From: Streptococcus suis 10581
GTDB taxonomy: Bacteria > Bacillota > Bacilli > Lactobacillales > Streptococcaceae
Assembly: GCA_000440235.1 (NCBI GenBank)
Contig: ALKQ01000017.1
Span: forward strand, 1-64,000
Reading direction: 5' to 3'
DNA length: 64,000 nt
Shown piece after piece: positions 54,643 through 64,000 of the stretch; within the stretch, counting starts at the first letter, position 1, and each line of letters begins with the position of its first letter. The position numbers were made by a program, and so were the translations under genes. The notes beneath the pieces were generated by a model. The model was not told the origin of the DNA. It saw only the letters and a list, made by a program, of their open reading frames with translations, and ran no database searches.

Positions 54643-56259
54643 TTATTTTTTAAAAACTATCGCCTCGAAAGGTCTCAGAACATTCTCATCCAAATTGACA
54701 CCATTTTCGTAATTATGCATAAACATGGAATACCCTTCACTTGATACATCGAAGGCTTGCTCTTCACTTGTGAAATTGACTAAAATGATGAAATCATCTT
54801 GTTCATCATATTTACGGTAGGCCATTACCGAGCTATTTCCTGTCTCCATCACTTCATATTTTCCTTCAGACATACAAGGATACTCTTTCCGAAGAGCAAT
54901 TAATTTTTGATAGGTATAGAAAAGCGATTGTTTGTCTGCAAGTGCTTTTTCAACGTTGATGTCTTTGACAGTATCTCCCAAAGCTAGCCAGGCTTGACCT
55001 GTACTGAAGCCTGCACCTTCTTCTGCTGTCCATTGCATTGGACGACGAGCATTATCACGACCTTTGGCATTTATAGAAGTAATCAATTCCTCCTTGGTGA
55101 AGCCATTTTCAATCCGCTCCGCATACATACGACGTGTTTCAATATCATCCGCTTGGCTAACATCCGTAATCGGTGTATTAATCATACCGATTTCCTCACC
55201 TTGGTAGATATAAGGTGTCCCTGACATAAAATGAAGATAAATAGCTAACATTTTACCACTTAGTTCACGAAATGCAGGTCGATCATCACCGAAGCGAGAA
55301 ATGGCACGAGGTAAATCGTGGTTATTCCAGAAAAGTGAGTTCCAACCTTTACCAACCAGTTCAGTCTGCCATTTGGATAGAACCTTATGCAAACGTGCTG
55401 GATCTAGCGGTGCCAAATCCCACTTTTCTTTCCCTTCCTGCTGATCAAGTCCGACATGTTCAAATTGGAAAATCATCGAAAATTCTTTTCGGTCAGGATG
55501 CGAATATAACTGAGCATTTTCTGGATTGGCACTCCAGGTTTCCCCAACAGTCACTAAGTCGTATGCACCAAAGGTTTTCTCATTTAATTCCTGAATAAGA
55601 GGATGGAGAGTCGGTCCATCGGCTGTAATTAATTTTTCCGGTTCCTTTCCAATCAAATCAATCACATCTAGCCTGAAACCGCCGACACCTTTTTCAATCC
55701 AAAAATTGATCATGTCCCAGATTTCTTGTTTCAGAGCAGGATTTTTCCAGTTCAGATCTGGCTGCTTAACAGAGAATTGGTGGAGATAGTATTTGTTCAG
55801 ATGTGGAACGTATTCCCAAGCAGAGCCTGAGAAGGTCGAGCGTAATTCATTCGGCTCATCAGCCCAAACATAATAGTCATAATAGGGATTATCTGGTCCT
55901 TTGAGGGCTTCTTGAAACCAGAAATGTTCATCCGAGGTATGATTGAGCACCAAATCCATGATTATTTTGATATTGCGCTTATGGCCTTCTGCAATCAATT
56001 CTTCCATATCTTCCATGGTCCCAAATTCTGGAGCAATTCCTTGGTAATCACTAATGTCGTAACCATTGTCATCCATGGGGGACTGATAAACAGGACTTAG
56101 CCAAATAGCATCAATTCCAAGATCATGGAGATAATCTAATCGGCTGATAATCCCTCGAATATCTCCAATTCCATCTCCATTTGAATCTTGAAAACTACGA
56201 GGGTAAATTTGGTAAATGACGGACTTCTTCCACCAATCTGTTTTTTGTATTTCTGACAT
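54643..56259 (-). CDS. dexB: Glucan 1,6-alpha-glucosidase (GH13), DexB
   Basis: A 538-residue cytosolic glycosidase hydrolysing isomaltooligosaccharides. GH13 regions: MDLVLNHTSDEH (I), GFRLDVIDLIG with nucleophile Asp (II), TVGETWSA with acid/base Glu (III), FWNNHDLPRAISRFG (IV). N-terminal WWKKSVIYQIYPRSFQDSNGDGIGD is the oligo-1,6-glucosidase signature. The ATG at 56259 (MSEIQKTDWW) has AAAGGAT upstream. Last gene of the msm operon, as in S. mutans. Confidence 0.94.
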   Translation of the reverse strand: MSEIQKTDWWKKSVIYQIYPRSFQDSNGDGIGDIRGIISRLDYLHDLGIDAIWLSPVYQSPMDDNGYDISDYQGIAPEFGTMEDMEELIAEGHKRNIKIIMDLVLNHTSDEHFWFQEALKGPDNPYYDYYVWADEPNELRSTFSGSAWEYVPHLNKYYLHQFSVKQPDLNWKNPALKQEIWDMINFWIEKGVGGFRLDVIDLIGKEPEKLITADGPTLHPLIQELNEKTFGAYDLVTVGETWSANPENAQLYSHPDRKEFSMIFQFEHVGLDQQEGKEKWDLAPLDPARLHKVLSKWQTELVGKGWNSLFWNNHDLPRAISRFGDDRPAFRELSGKMLAIYLHFMSGTPYIYQGEEIGMINTPITDVSQADDIETRRMYAERIENGFTKEELITSINAKGRDNARRPMQWTAEEGAGFSTGQAWLALGDTVKDINVEKALADKQSLFYTYQKLIALRKEYPCMSEGKYEVMETGNSSVMAYRKYDEQDDFIILVNFTSEEQAFDVSSEGYSMFMHNYENGVNLDENVLRPFEAIVFKK

Positions 56260-56331
56260 TTGATTGATCCTTTCTGTACAATCTAATTTACGCAAGAAAA
56301 AGAGGTGTCCCCCTTTTTCTATATAATCATA

Positions 56332-57780
56332 TTATAACTCAATTGTGGTAATTTTTCCCTCTTCTATTTCAACAATTTCAAAGGATTTTTCTTTTAGATT
56401 TGCTGTTAGACGGGCAGACACCCCTGCATCTTGATTATTCCAGAAAATTTCCATACTTGTTTCATCCAGCATCTTAACAGAGAACTCTCCGTCGAAAGCT
56501 GGACTTGTATTGCGGAATTTAAGGAGTTTGAACAAGGATTGTACCACAGGTCGTTGTACTTCCTGCTCAATTTCTTCCAAATCATAGTAATGGCGATTGA
56601 TATTGCGGCCTTCCTTACTTGATTCTAAAAGTTCAATATCATTTTCGCCTGCAAGTAAACCAACATAGTAAATCTGTGGAATACCTGGTGCAAAACATTG
56701 GAGAACACGCGCTAATAGGTAAGCTTGATCGTTATTGCCAAGGGCAGAATAATAAGTACAGTTAATCTGATAAATATCCAAATTATTGTAGGCTTCTGTA
56801 CTATAAATTTTCTTGACATTTGCACCTTGTGCATACAAGGCTTCACGCGTTTCCTCTGTCTCCTCATCCGTCAGCAAATCCTTAACGTCCACAACACCGA
56901 TTCCATCATGTGTATCTAGGGTTGTAAATTGCTTGCGAGGGCAAATCTCCATCCAGTGTACCAGACGATTGACATGACCAGAATACAAAGCGTGGAGAAC
57001 CAGCATTGGCAAGGCAAAGTCATAAACATAATAATCTTGCTCGGCAATTTTTTGCTGAATGGTGTAGTGTTCATGGATTTCAGGCAAGATTTCCACATCT
57101 TTTGGTGCCAATAACTGACGTGGAAAATGGAGCATTTCCCAAATATCAGGCTCCACAAAGAAACAGTTAGTTCCGATTTTTTTATTTGCATAAGCGAAGG
57201 CGTCCAAACGAATGATCGAAGCACCATGCTCTGCCAACTGTTCCAAATTTTCTTGGATGAAACGACGGGTTGTCTCTGTAGTCACGTCCAAGTCAATCTG
57301 TTGCTCATCAAAGGTACACCATACCTTCTCCTCGCTACCATCAGCAAATGTTGCAATTCGATATGGAGCACGAGGTTTACGCTTATAGATTAAATCAATA
57401 TCTTCTTGCGTTGGCTCACCATTTGGCCAAAAGTTTTTATAGCGAATAAACAAATCCGCATAAGCTGATTCATCTTTCTTTTCAAGGAAATCAAGGAAAT
57501 ATGGAGATTTTGCCGAGATATGATTAATCATAAAATCGAACATCAGATAGTAGTCTTTGCTTAGTGCTTCAATATCAGACCAATCTCCAAATGCAGGATC
57601 TACTTTGGTATAATCCATTGGTGCAAACCCACGATCCCCAGATGATGGGAAAAACGGCAGAATATGGATACCTCCCACAACATCCTTTAAAGGCCCCTCA
57701 AGAACTTTTTTCAAATCCTTAAGATTCTTGCCTAAACTATCCGAATAAGTAATCAACATAGCTTGGTTTTTAATTTTCAT
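56332..57780 (-). CDS. gtfA: Sucrose phosphorylase GtfA (GH13_18)
   Basis: A 482-residue cytosolic enzyme that splits sucrose with phosphate into glucose-1-phosphate and fructose. N-terminal [20 protein letters not shown] matches GtfA of S. mutans. Nucleophile in [17 protein letters not shown], acid/base in [14 protein letters not shown], transition-state Asp in [14 protein letters not shown]. The second ATG (57780) is chosen because AAAGGAG is 7 nt upstream of it and almost touches the first (57786). It uses the sucrose released from raffinose by Aga in the same operon. Confidence 0.95.
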   Translation of the reverse strand: MKIKNQAMLITYSDSLGKNLKDLKKVLEGPLKDVVGGIHILPFFPSSGDRGFAPMDYTKVDPAFGDWSDIEALSKDYYLMFDFMINHISAKSPYFLDFLEKKDESAYADLFIRYKNFWPNGEPTQEDIDLIYKRKPRAPYRIATFADGSEEKVWCTFDEQQIDLDVTTETTRRFIQENLEQLAEHGASIIRLDAFAYANKKIGTNCFFVEPDIWEMLHFPRQLLAPKDVEILPEIHEHYTIQQKIAEQDYYVYDFALPMLVLHALYSGHVNRLVHWMEICPRKQFTTLDTHDGIGVVDVKDLLTDEETEETREALYAQGANVKKIYSTEAYNNLDIYQINCTYYSALGNNDQAYLLARVLQCFAPGIPQIYYVGLLAGENDIELLESSKEGRNINRHYYDLEEIEQEVQRPVVQSLFKLLKFRNTSPAFDGEFSVKMLDETSMEIFWNNQDAGVSARLTANLKEKSFEIVEIEEGKITTIEL

Positions 57781-57849
57781 AGACATTCTCCTTTGTAAGC
57801 CTTTTCTTTTTTATTTTTTTGAAAAGGTTGAACAAGTCAACCTTTGTAA

Positions 57850-58680
57850 TTATTTGACAGAACCACTTGTCATACCTGAAATAATATGTTTCTGGAAGAC
57901 AAGGTATACCAATAAGATTGGGATAATCCCCACCACATAGGATGCAAATGATGGACCATAGTCACTGAAATACATACCTTGATAGTTGTATTGGAAAAGA
58001 GGTAAAGTCCACATGCTTTGATCACGGTTCAATACTAGTAAAGGCAAGAGGAAATCGTTCCAGACCCAGAGGGCATTGATAATCAAAACGGTTGCGTGCA
58101 TGGGTTTCATGAGTGGGAAAATAATTTTCCAATACATAGTAAATTTATCACAGCCATCAATAGCTGCCGCCTCATCCATTTCTTCAGGAACAATGGTCTT
58201 AATATAGCCGACATAGAGGAAGAGGGCCTGAGGAACTGCATAGGTCAAATAAAGAATAATCAAACCGACAATATTGTTTAAACCAAGGCTTGACATTAAT
58301 TTGGTCATTGGGAGCATAATCACTTGGAAAGGTACAAAAATCCCAATAATCAAGAAAAAGTAGATAAAGTTAAACACTGTCTGGCGTTTCATTTGACGGG
58401 CTACGGCGAAAGCTGCCATTGGAATAACAAGTAGAATCAAGCCAACTGCTACAATCGTAATCAAGGCTGAATTGCCAAAATATTGTACAATCCCATCATT
58501 AAACAGGCGTTCATAGTTATTTAAGGTGAAATTTTCAGGAAGACCAAAGAAGTTGCTCGTGATTTCCTTTGTTGGTTTGAACGAACTTATAATCGTCACG
58601 AGTAGCGGAATAAACATGAAGAGAATACCGCTGAAGAGCACGAGATAGACCCACCAATTTTTCTGTTTTTGAGTATTCAT
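57850..58680 (-). CDS. msmG: Sugar ABC permease MsmG
   Basis: A 276-residue inner-membrane permease of the MalG type with six spans. The EAA loop lies at EMDEAAAIDGCDKFTMYWKI near residue 180, which contacts the ATPase. The ATG at 58680 follows AGGAGGACTGTC. Its partner is MsmF; it overlaps the end of msmF by about 10 nt only if the longer start is used. No ATPase gene is in the operon. Confidence 0.94.
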   Translation of the reverse strand: MNTQKQKNWWVYLVLFSGILFMFIPLLVTIISSFKPTKEITSNFFGLPENFTLNNYERLFNDGIVQYFGNSALITIVAVGLILLVIPMAAFAVARQMKRQTVFNFIYFFLIIGIFVPFQVIMLPMTKLMSSLGLNNIVGLIILYLTYAVPQALFLYVGYIKTIVPEEMDEAAAIDGCDKFTMYWKIIFPLMKPMHATVLIINALWVWNDFLLPLLVLNRDQSMWTLPLFQYNYQGMYFSDYGPSFASYVVGIIPILLVYLVFQKHIISGMTSGSVK

Positions 58681-58690
58681 GACAGTCCTC

Positions 58691-59566
58691 CTAAATTTCA
58701 AATTTCTTCGAAATTCTCATCTGAATCAATGAGATGACAATAATGAAGATGAAGAGTACTACAGCCAAAGCATTAGCATAAGAGAATTTATTGTCTACAA
58801 AGGCATAGTTGTAAACGAGTAAACCCAAGGATTCTGTTTTGCCATCTGGGCCACCACTTGTCAATGCAAAGATAAGGTCGAATGCTGTCAAACCTGACTT
58901 CATTGCCAAGATGAACACCATACTGATAGATGGTAATAAGAATGGAAGTTCAATGTTGAAGAATTGTTGAGAACGAGTAGCTCCATCAATCGCTGCTGCT
59001 TCTTTCACATCTTCTGGAATACTTTGTAAACCAGACAAGAAGATGATGACTGGCATCGCCAGCCCTTGCCAGAGAGCAACAAAGAGTACGGCTGGAATAA
59101 CAGTATTTTCTTGTACCAATAAGTTTTCCATCAACCAATCAATATGTAGTAATTCTCCAATTTGTGTGAAACCATAGTTGAACAATTGGACAAAAATCAA
59201 GCCTAAAGTAACGGTTGAAAGAACTGCAGGGAAGAAATACCAGGTTCTAAAGAATCCAACAGCTTTGATCTTACGATTGAGGAGACTAGCCAACCAAATC
59301 CCTATAACAATTTCTCCAATGACCAAACCAATGGTGAAGATAATGGTAAAAGTCATAGACGTATAAAAATCAGGATTCTTCAAGATATCTAGATAGTTTT
59401 GAACGCCAATCAAGCTGAAATCTGATGTCAATCCATTCCAATCCGTCAGACTATAATAGATTCCCGTTAATAAGGGATAGAAGAAAAAGATTAACTGTAG
59501 ACCAATTGGTATGGCAACAAATAGATAGGGCCAATATTTGGCAATAAATCCTTTTTGATTCATCAT
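58691..59566 (-). CDS. msmF: Sugar ABC permease MsmF
   Basis: A 291-residue permease of the MalF type: IAKYWPYLFVAIPIGLQLIFFF span 1, then PLLTGIYYSLTDWNGL, and EAA loop VKEAAAIDGATRSQQFFNI near residue 195. Two adjacent ATG codons follow AAAGGAG; either could start. A very long hairpin separates it from msmE upstream. Confidence 0.94.
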   Translation of the reverse strand: MMNQKGFIAKYWPYLFVAIPIGLQLIFFFYPLLTGIYYSLTDWNGLTSDFSLIGVQNYLDILKNPDFYTSMTFTIIFTIGLVIGEIVIGIWLASLLNRKIKAVGFFRTWYFFPAVLSTVTLGLIFVQLFNYGFTQIGELLHIDWLMENLLVQENTVIPAVLFVALWQGLAMPVIIFLSGLQSIPEDVKEAAAIDGATRSQQFFNIELPFLLPSISMVFILAMKSGLTAFDLIFALTSGGPDGKTESLGLLVYNYAFVDNKFSYANALAVVLFIFIIVISLIQMRISKKFEI

Positions 59567-59589
59567 GGTACTCCTTTTTTCTATAATGT

Positions 59590-59656
59590 ATAGTTGCTTA
59601 GGGACAGTTTGAATGGAGTGGTTAGGGGGGGATTCAAACTGACCCTAAGCAACTAT
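59590..59656 (-). other. 25-bp stem-loop between msmE and msmF
   Basis: ATAGTTGCTTAGGG and CAGTTTGAAT (59590-59614, one unpaired base between) are mirrored by ATTCAAACTG and CCCTAAGCAACTAT (59632-59656). The stem is 25 bp with one mismatch and a 17-nt loop that is a C-run on the minus strand. A second hairpin, GGGCTAG with CTAGCTC, lies at 59664-59684 on the msmE side. Neither has a long T-run. It probably stabilises the msmE end or limits readthrough, so that the binding protein is made in excess (inference). Confidence 0.88.
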
Positions 59657-59701
59657 AAAGAAGAGCTAGGCTGTTCTAGCCCTCCTTATAGTTTTCTTGA
59701 A

Positions 59702-60937
59702 TTATTTTTTCATTGGGTCAAAGAAGGCATTCAATTTCTTCACAAGTTCGCCTGAATTTGGATTTTTCACTGCTTCTACTGTAATATTCCAGAACTCATC
59801 TTCTGATTCCCATTCAGATTGCAACCAAACTACGTGTTTATCAGTAAAGGCATATTGTGTAACTCCAGCGGTTTCTTCAAACTTACCTTCTGTATCTACA
59901 CCTTCAACTGAAGTTGGTGAGCCATCTACATCATAGTATTTCTGGATAACTTCTGGACGAGAGAGGTATTCTAGGAATTTTTTAGACTCTTCTGGGTGCT
60001 CTGTATCTGCTGAAATAGATAGAGCAAGGTCAGCTGCACCGATGGTATAGTCGCCACCTTCTTTATCACCAGGGAATGTAAACATACCATATTCAAATTC
60101 TGGTTCTTGTTGGTTTACAGCTGTAGCTGCCCATGTACCTTGTGGAAGCATGAGAGCATCACCTGCTGCAAAGGCTGCCACTGCATCTGCATAGAGCGCA
60201 CCTGTTGCACCTTTTTGACCATTATCTGTCAACAGTTGCAAGCGTTCTAAGACAGCTTTTGTTGTCGCATCATCTTGAATCGCTCCCTTTGCACTACGAA
60301 TCAGAATATCTTCTGCACCATCAAATCCACCCGCAACAGTTACCCAAGCTAACTGATGGTAGCCGTTCAATGACCAAGCATCGTTCAATGAAAGAGCAAA
60401 CGGTGCTGCACTGCCATCAGACTTGATTTTGTCTACCAAAGCCACAAATTCTGCATAGGTAGTTGGAACTTCGAGCCCCAATTCTTTGAACTTATCCTTA
60501 TTATAGTAAATACCATAGGCATTTGCTGTCAAAGGAAGGGTGTAATTTTTTTCGTTAACAAGATAAGGCGTTACAGCACCATCTTTCAAATGATTTAATC
60601 CTGCATCATCACCAATTTCTAGGAAACGTCCATCCGCTGCGTATGCTTTGAAGTCCGCATTTTGTGGATATATGTTAATCACATCTGGCGCTTCATTGTT
60701 GGCCATACGGGTTTTCAAAACAGTTCCTGCATCTGGTACATTTGAAAATTTAACATCTATCGTAGGATTTTCTTTTTCGAAATCATCAATAATTTCCTGA
60801 AGGGTAGCTTGCATTTCTGGTTTTTGTGAGAAATATTCTATTTCTACCTTATCGCTACTACTTGCATTCCCACAAGCAACCAAAAAGCTGGCAAAAGCAC
60901 AAACCGATGCACATTTTAAAAATGTTTTCATTTTCAT
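59702..60937 (-). CDS. msmE: Multiple-sugar-binding lipoprotein MsmE
   Basis: A 411-residue solute-binding lipoprotein. Signal MKMKTFLKCASVCAFASFLVAC with lipobox LVAC. Mature part has the family-1 binding fold: QATLQEIIDDFEKENPTIDVKF, VINIYPQNADFKAYA, YALPLTANAYGIYYNK-like NYTLPLTANAYGIYYNKDKF, AAFAAGDALMLPQGTWA. ATG 60937 follows AGGAGG. Known S. mutans homologue binds melibiose, raffinose and isomaltotriose. It begins 13 nt after aga. Confidence 0.94.
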   Translation of the reverse strand: MKMKTFLKCASVCAFASFLVACGNASSSDKVEIEYFSQKPEMQATLQEIIDDFEKENPTIDVKFSNVPDAGTVLKTRMANNEAPDVINIYPQNADFKAYAADGRFLEIGDDAGLNHLKDGAVTPYLVNEKNYTLPLTANAYGIYYNKDKFKELGLEVPTTYAEFVALVDKIKSDGSAAPFALSLNDAWSLNGYHQLAWVTVAGGFDGAEDILIRSAKGAIQDDATTKAVLERLQLLTDNGQKGATGALYADAVAAFAAGDALMLPQGTWAATAVNQQEPEFEYGMFTFPGDKEGGDYTIGAADLALSISADTEHPEESKKFLEYLSRPEVIQKYYDVDGSPTSVEGVDTEGKFEETAGVTQYAFTDKHVVWLQSEWESEDEFWNITVEAVKNPNSGELVKKLNAFFDPMKK

Positions 60938-60950
60938 ATATAAAATCCTC

Positions 60951-63134
60951 CTAGATTTTGTTAAAAATATATTGTACACTAAAATAATCTTTTTGAACAT
61001 GGGGCATGGTGAGTCCAATGTTCATCAGTTCATCCCCGTAGAATGTCTCTCCTAATTGTGGGCATTCATACAAGGCATCTGGGTCTAGCCCCTTCAACCG
61101 AACATGAAGCAAAGGCGCTTCTGGCTTGGCAAGAATTTTTACAAATGTAAAGACCGCTTGATTCTTATCTTGACTAACATAATTGGCAGCCCAGGTATTG
61201 GTCGTCTTTTTCAGACGGTAGAGCTGACCGAATTGTATAGTTTCACGAATGGAGTGATAGGTTTCGATTTGCTGACTGATTTCATCCAATTCCTTTTCCG
61301 AAAGTTTCGTTAAATCCAGCTCGTAACCAAATGCTCCTCCCATCATAGCCACATTGCCTCGTGTAGAAAGAGGTGTGATCCGACCAACCTGATGGTTTGG
61401 AACGGCAGAAACGTGTGCTCCAATTGAGGAAGGGGGATAAATCAAACTAGTACCTTCTTGAATAGATAAGCGCTCAATCGCATCTGTATCATCACTTGCC
61501 CAAGCTTGCGGCATGTAATACATGATTCCCAAATCATTACGACCTCCACCGCCTGCACAGGATTCGAAAAGAATATCCGGGAACCGCTTTGTAAGGTGGT
61601 CTAATACACGGTAGAGACCTAGCATGTAACGATGGTGGAACTCAAAGCGCTGGTCATTTGCTAAACCTTCAGGGATATTGGTGATATTACGGTTCATATC
61701 CCATTTTACATAAGAAATATTGGCTGATTCTAATATGGAAGAGACGCTATCAATGATGTAGTCACAGACTTCCTGCTTGGTCAAATCCAAAACTAATTGT
61801 TCTCGGCTGTAGATTGGTAAGCGTCCTTCTGTGCGAATTGCCCAATCAGGATGCTCACGATAAAGATCGCTATCAATAGAAATCATCTCTGGTTCAAACC
61901 ACAATCCGAATTTCATGCCAAGCTCATTTATTCGCTCTGCTAAACCATTCAAACCATTTGGCAACTTATCCAAATTGACTTTCCAATCGCCCAATGAACT
62001 TTCATCATTGTTTCGTTTACCAAACCAACCATCATCCAGAACAAACAATTCAATACCAGCTCGACTTGCAACCTGAGCTAACTGTAAAATCTTTTCTTCT
62101 GTAAATTCAAAATAGGTTGCTTCCCAGTTGTTGATTAAAATGGGTCTTGGTTTGTTTACAAACGATGATCGAATGAGGTGTTTTGTGATAAAGTGATGAC
62201 TATTTTGTGTCATGCCAGTAAATCCTTTATCAGTGTATGATAAGAGAACTTCTGGAGTTTGAAACCGGTCATCCTTATCCAATTGCCATGAGAAATAGTG
62301 ACTTTCCAATCCTAGTCCCAATCGACTGGTTTCCATGGCTGTCGTTTCGACAAATGCTGTAAAGTTGCCGCTATAGACAAGGTGGGCTGCATAAACATCG
62401 CCCTTGTCCTCACTTGCATCGGGTGAGGCTAGTGCTAAGAAGGGTGTTCTTGAGTGACTCGAAGCACCTCGAATGCTACCAATCGAATACTGACCTTTTG
62501 TCAACGGGGTCTGTGTCCACTCTTTTTCATAGGCATAACGTCCTGCCAAGCTGTGAACAATGAAATCTTGATGTGGAAAATCAAGCGTTGCAGACAAGAC
62601 CTTCTCTAGTTTGCATGGATATTTGCCAGTTTGAATTGTAGCTGACCGTGCGAGATAGGAAGCTTCTTCAAAAACAGAATACTGAAGTGTTACGGTAACA
62701 TCTGTCAACTGATCATAAAGATCAATTTCAAGACTCTCTACTTCTTCTTGATTTCCAAAACTTGCTGGTAAACCATTTAACTCATTTTTTCCTTTATAGG
62801 TTCTATACGATTTAAATTTTAAATCTAGGGTCGTTCCAAATTCATTTCGAACATCTAATGCTGAGGTTCTAAAATCTCCTAGACCATTGCTGGAATATTC
62901 GAGTGGGAGGACATCCAATGAGTATGTTCTATCCCCAGTAATTGGACTCGGAGAAAACGATCGATCTAAATATGTTATTTTGTTTCCATCGCTAAATTTT
63001 TCGATTTTTTTCCCAAAATAACGATGAACTAGATCTCCTGTTTCCAACACTTGGATGATATAAGAGAATTCTCTTGTTTTTAGGTGAAAAATCTGTTTTG
63101 TTTCATGAATCTCAATCACATTCATCTCCCCCAT
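60951..63134 (-). CDS. aga: Alpha-galactosidase (GH36), Aga
   Basis: A 727-residue enzyme that removes galactose from melibiose and raffinose in the cytosol. N-terminal beta-sandwich (1-320), then the barrel: FVLDDGWFGKRNNDESSLGDW near residue 360, nucleophile Asp in YVKWDMNRNITN near 470, FESCAGGGGRNDLGI near 520 and acid/base Asp in WASDDTDAIERL near 540. First gene of the msm operon. Two ATGs three codons apart are possible starts; both have G-rich sites very close, so the exact start is uncertain. Confidence 0.95.
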   Translation of the reverse strand: MGEMNVIEIHETKQIFHLKTREFSYIIQVLETGDLVHRYFGKKIEKFSDGNKITYLDRSFSPSPITGDRTYSLDVLPLEYSSNGLGDFRTSALDVRNEFGTTLDLKFKSYRTYKGKNELNGLPASFGNQEEVESLEIDLYDQLTDVTVTLQYSVFEEASYLARSATIQTGKYPCKLEKVLSATLDFPHQDFIVHSLAGRYAYEKEWTQTPLTKGQYSIGSIRGASSHSRTPFLALASPDASEDKGDVYAAHLVYSGNFTAFVETTAMETSRLGLGLESHYFSWQLDKDDRFQTPEVLLSYTDKGFTGMTQNSHHFITKHLIRSSFVNKPRPILINNWEATYFEFTEEKILQLAQVASRAGIELFVLDDGWFGKRNNDESSLGDWKVNLDKLPNGLNGLAERINELGMKFGLWFEPEMISIDSDLYREHPDWAIRTEGRLPIYSREQLVLDLTKQEVCDYIIDSVSSILESANISYVKWDMNRNITNIPEGLANDQRFEFHHRYMLGLYRVLDHLTKRFPDILFESCAGGGGRNDLGIMYYMPQAWASDDTDAIERLSIQEGTSLIYPPSSIGAHVSAVPNHQVGRITPLSTRGNVAMMGGAFGYELDLTKLSEKELDEISQQIETYHSIRETIQFGQLYRLKKTTNTWAANYVSQDKNQAVFTFVKILAKPEAPLLHVRLKGLDPDALYECPQLGETFYGDELMNIGLTMPHVQKDYFSVQYIFNKI

Positions 63135-63151
63135 CTCTTCTTTATGGTCTT

Positions 63152-63210
63152 ATTGTACAAAATGTAAACGCTTTACTTAATAATCTTTTGTTTTTAAAAC
63201 ATGGTATAAT
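63152..63210. promoter_or_regulatory. Divergent msmR / aga promoters with cre-like site
   Basis: TGTAAACGCTTTAC (63163-63176) matches the catabolite-response element core TGWAANCG with an inverted right half. A -10 for msmR, TATAAT with TG in front, is at 63205-63210; TACAAT on the minus strand (63152-63157) is a candidate -10 for aga. CcpA repression by preferred sugar and activation by MsmR is the known scheme for this operon. Confidence 0.65.
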
Positions 63211-63229
63211 GTTTCCTAGGAGGATTGAA

Positions 63230-64000
63230 ATGAATATTCTGAATATCTATAATGAATTTGATAGTCATAATTTTGACTTAAACGTTGACCATTATGGAGC
63301 CGAACAATGTGACAAGGGCTATTCCTTCGGTCCTACTATCCGTGATAATTTTGTCCTGCATTTTATTACAAAAGGAAGAGGAAAAATTCTTGTTGACGGA
63401 AAAACAAGCTATCTTGCTGCCGGCGATTTGTTTATTCTTCCAAAGGATGTTTCTATTTTCTATCAAGCTGATGATATAGACCCGTGGACCTATATATGGG
63501 TTGGTTTTAGTGGTTTACGAGCAAAAGACCTACTTAATCAAAGTCAACTGCTAGAAAACTACTACCTCCACTCCAATCTAGAGTCACCAATTCTAGGCTA
63601 CATGCATCAGATTAACCATGTTCAGATGCATCCCATCCCCTCTATCACAGAATTGGTCTTAATTGGCTACCTCAACCAACTCTTAGCAGCACTCATCGAG
63701 GAATTTCCCAGTGAAACATTAATTAAGCCTGAAACACAAACCAAGCACTATGTTCAGCAAGCCATCAAGATGATCCATAACCACTATGCCCATCCAATTA
63801 AAGTTGCTGAAATAGCAGATTTTCTAGCTTTAAGCCGAAGCTATCTCTATAAAATTTTTAAGCAGGAAACTGGCTACTCTATCAAAGATTATATTTTACA
63901 AGTAAAAATGAATCGTTCTTGTCAACTATTAGAAGATGCTTCTCGGAGTATCACTGAAATCGCCTATTCTGTCGGATACCAAGACCCTCTCACCTTCAGT
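63230..64000 (+). CDS. msmR: AraC-family regulator MsmR (cut by the window end)
   Basis: The first 257 residues of an activator of the msm operon. The N-terminal cupin-like sensor includes VLHFITKGRGKILVDG, LAAGDLFILPKDVSIFYQAD and DPWTYIWVGFSGLRAKDLL. The C-terminal double helix-turn-helix begins near residue 185: IKVAEIADFLALSRSYLYKIFKQ, GYSIKDYILQVKMNRSCQLL, then ITEIAYSVGYQDPLTFS at the edge. ATG 63230 follows AGGAGG. S. mutans MsmR is about 278 residues, so about 20 are missing here. Divergent from aga. Confidence 0.93.
   Translation, partial: MNILNIYNEFDSHNFDLNVDHYGAEQCDKGYSFGPTIRDNFVLHFITKGRGKILVDGKTSYLAAGDLFILPKDVSIFYQADDIDPWTYIWVGFSGLRAKDLLNQSQLLENYYLHSNLESPILGYMHQINHVQMHPIPSITELVLIGYLNQLLAALIEEFPSETLIKPETQTKHYVQQAIKMIHNHYAHPIKVAEIADFLALSRSYLYKIFKQETGYSIKDYILQVKMNRSCQLLEDASRSITEIAYSVGYQDPLTFS

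Overview
The window comes from a low-GC Gram-positive coccus of the genus Streptococcus. Gene content and order fit Streptococcus suis best: a pilus island with three class C sortases, an msm sugar operon without its own ATPase, coiA-pepF-prsA, and the tmk-holB-yabA-rsmI replication block. The species call is recalled knowledge plus inference, because no database was searched. Nearly all genes lie on the minus strand. Exceptions are a broken CAAX-protease gene, exoA, a YitT-family gene and the partial msmR at the right edge.

Regions, left to right. 1-6.8 kb: housekeeping and protein-quality genes (LURP-one protein behind an alanine T-box, prsA, O-methyltransferase, two small unknown genes, pepF, coiA). 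6.8-10.5 kb: an AT-rich two-gene cassette, an SMC/ABC-like ATPase plus an HNH nuclease resembling Septu-type phage defence. It sits exactly between metG and coiA and is bracketed by two diverged 112-bp copies of the metG 3' end. 10.5-20.5 kb: metG, several uncharacterised genes, a frameshifted CPBP protease gene, membrane proteins, an amino acid permease and exoA. 20.5-36.2 kb: the pilus island. A 2790-residue pilin, a backbone pilin and a small accessory pilin form one transcript that ends at a strong terminator. A broken PD-(D/E)XK transposase gene follows, then three overlapping sortase genes behind their own likely promoter. A perfect (AT)12 tract lies upstream of the pilus promoter.

36.3-40.4 kb: serine biosynthesis (serC, a GNAT gene, serA) with ogt and an ArsC/Spx-like gene; a hairpin-rich intergenic repeat sits directly in front of serA. 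40.5-43.2 kb: rsmI, yabA, holB, tmk. 43.4-47.7 kb: YitT, TelA and XpaC homologues, a CBS/ACT protein and a VOC protein. 48-52.7 kb: the liv branched-chain amino acid transporter (livJ, then livHMGF). livH carries a frameshift at an A5 tract, so the transporter may be off in this strain. A tandem array of terminator-like hairpins follows livF. 52.8-54.6 kb: ylbG, clpP with a CtsR operator over its promoter, and upp. 54.6-64 kb: the msm/raffinose-isomaltooligosaccharide operon (aga, msmE, msmF, msmG, gtfA, dexB), divergent from the AraC-type regulator msmR, with a cre-like site between them and a very long hairpin between msmE and msmF.

The strongest candidates for follow-up are the ATPase-HNH cassette and its metG-derived boundaries, the dinucleotide tract at the pilus promoter, the alanine T-box in front of a non-synthetase gene, and the intergenic hairpin repeat family at three places. 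Most functional assignments rest on recognised motifs and remembered families; start sites were chosen by inspecting ribosome binding sites.
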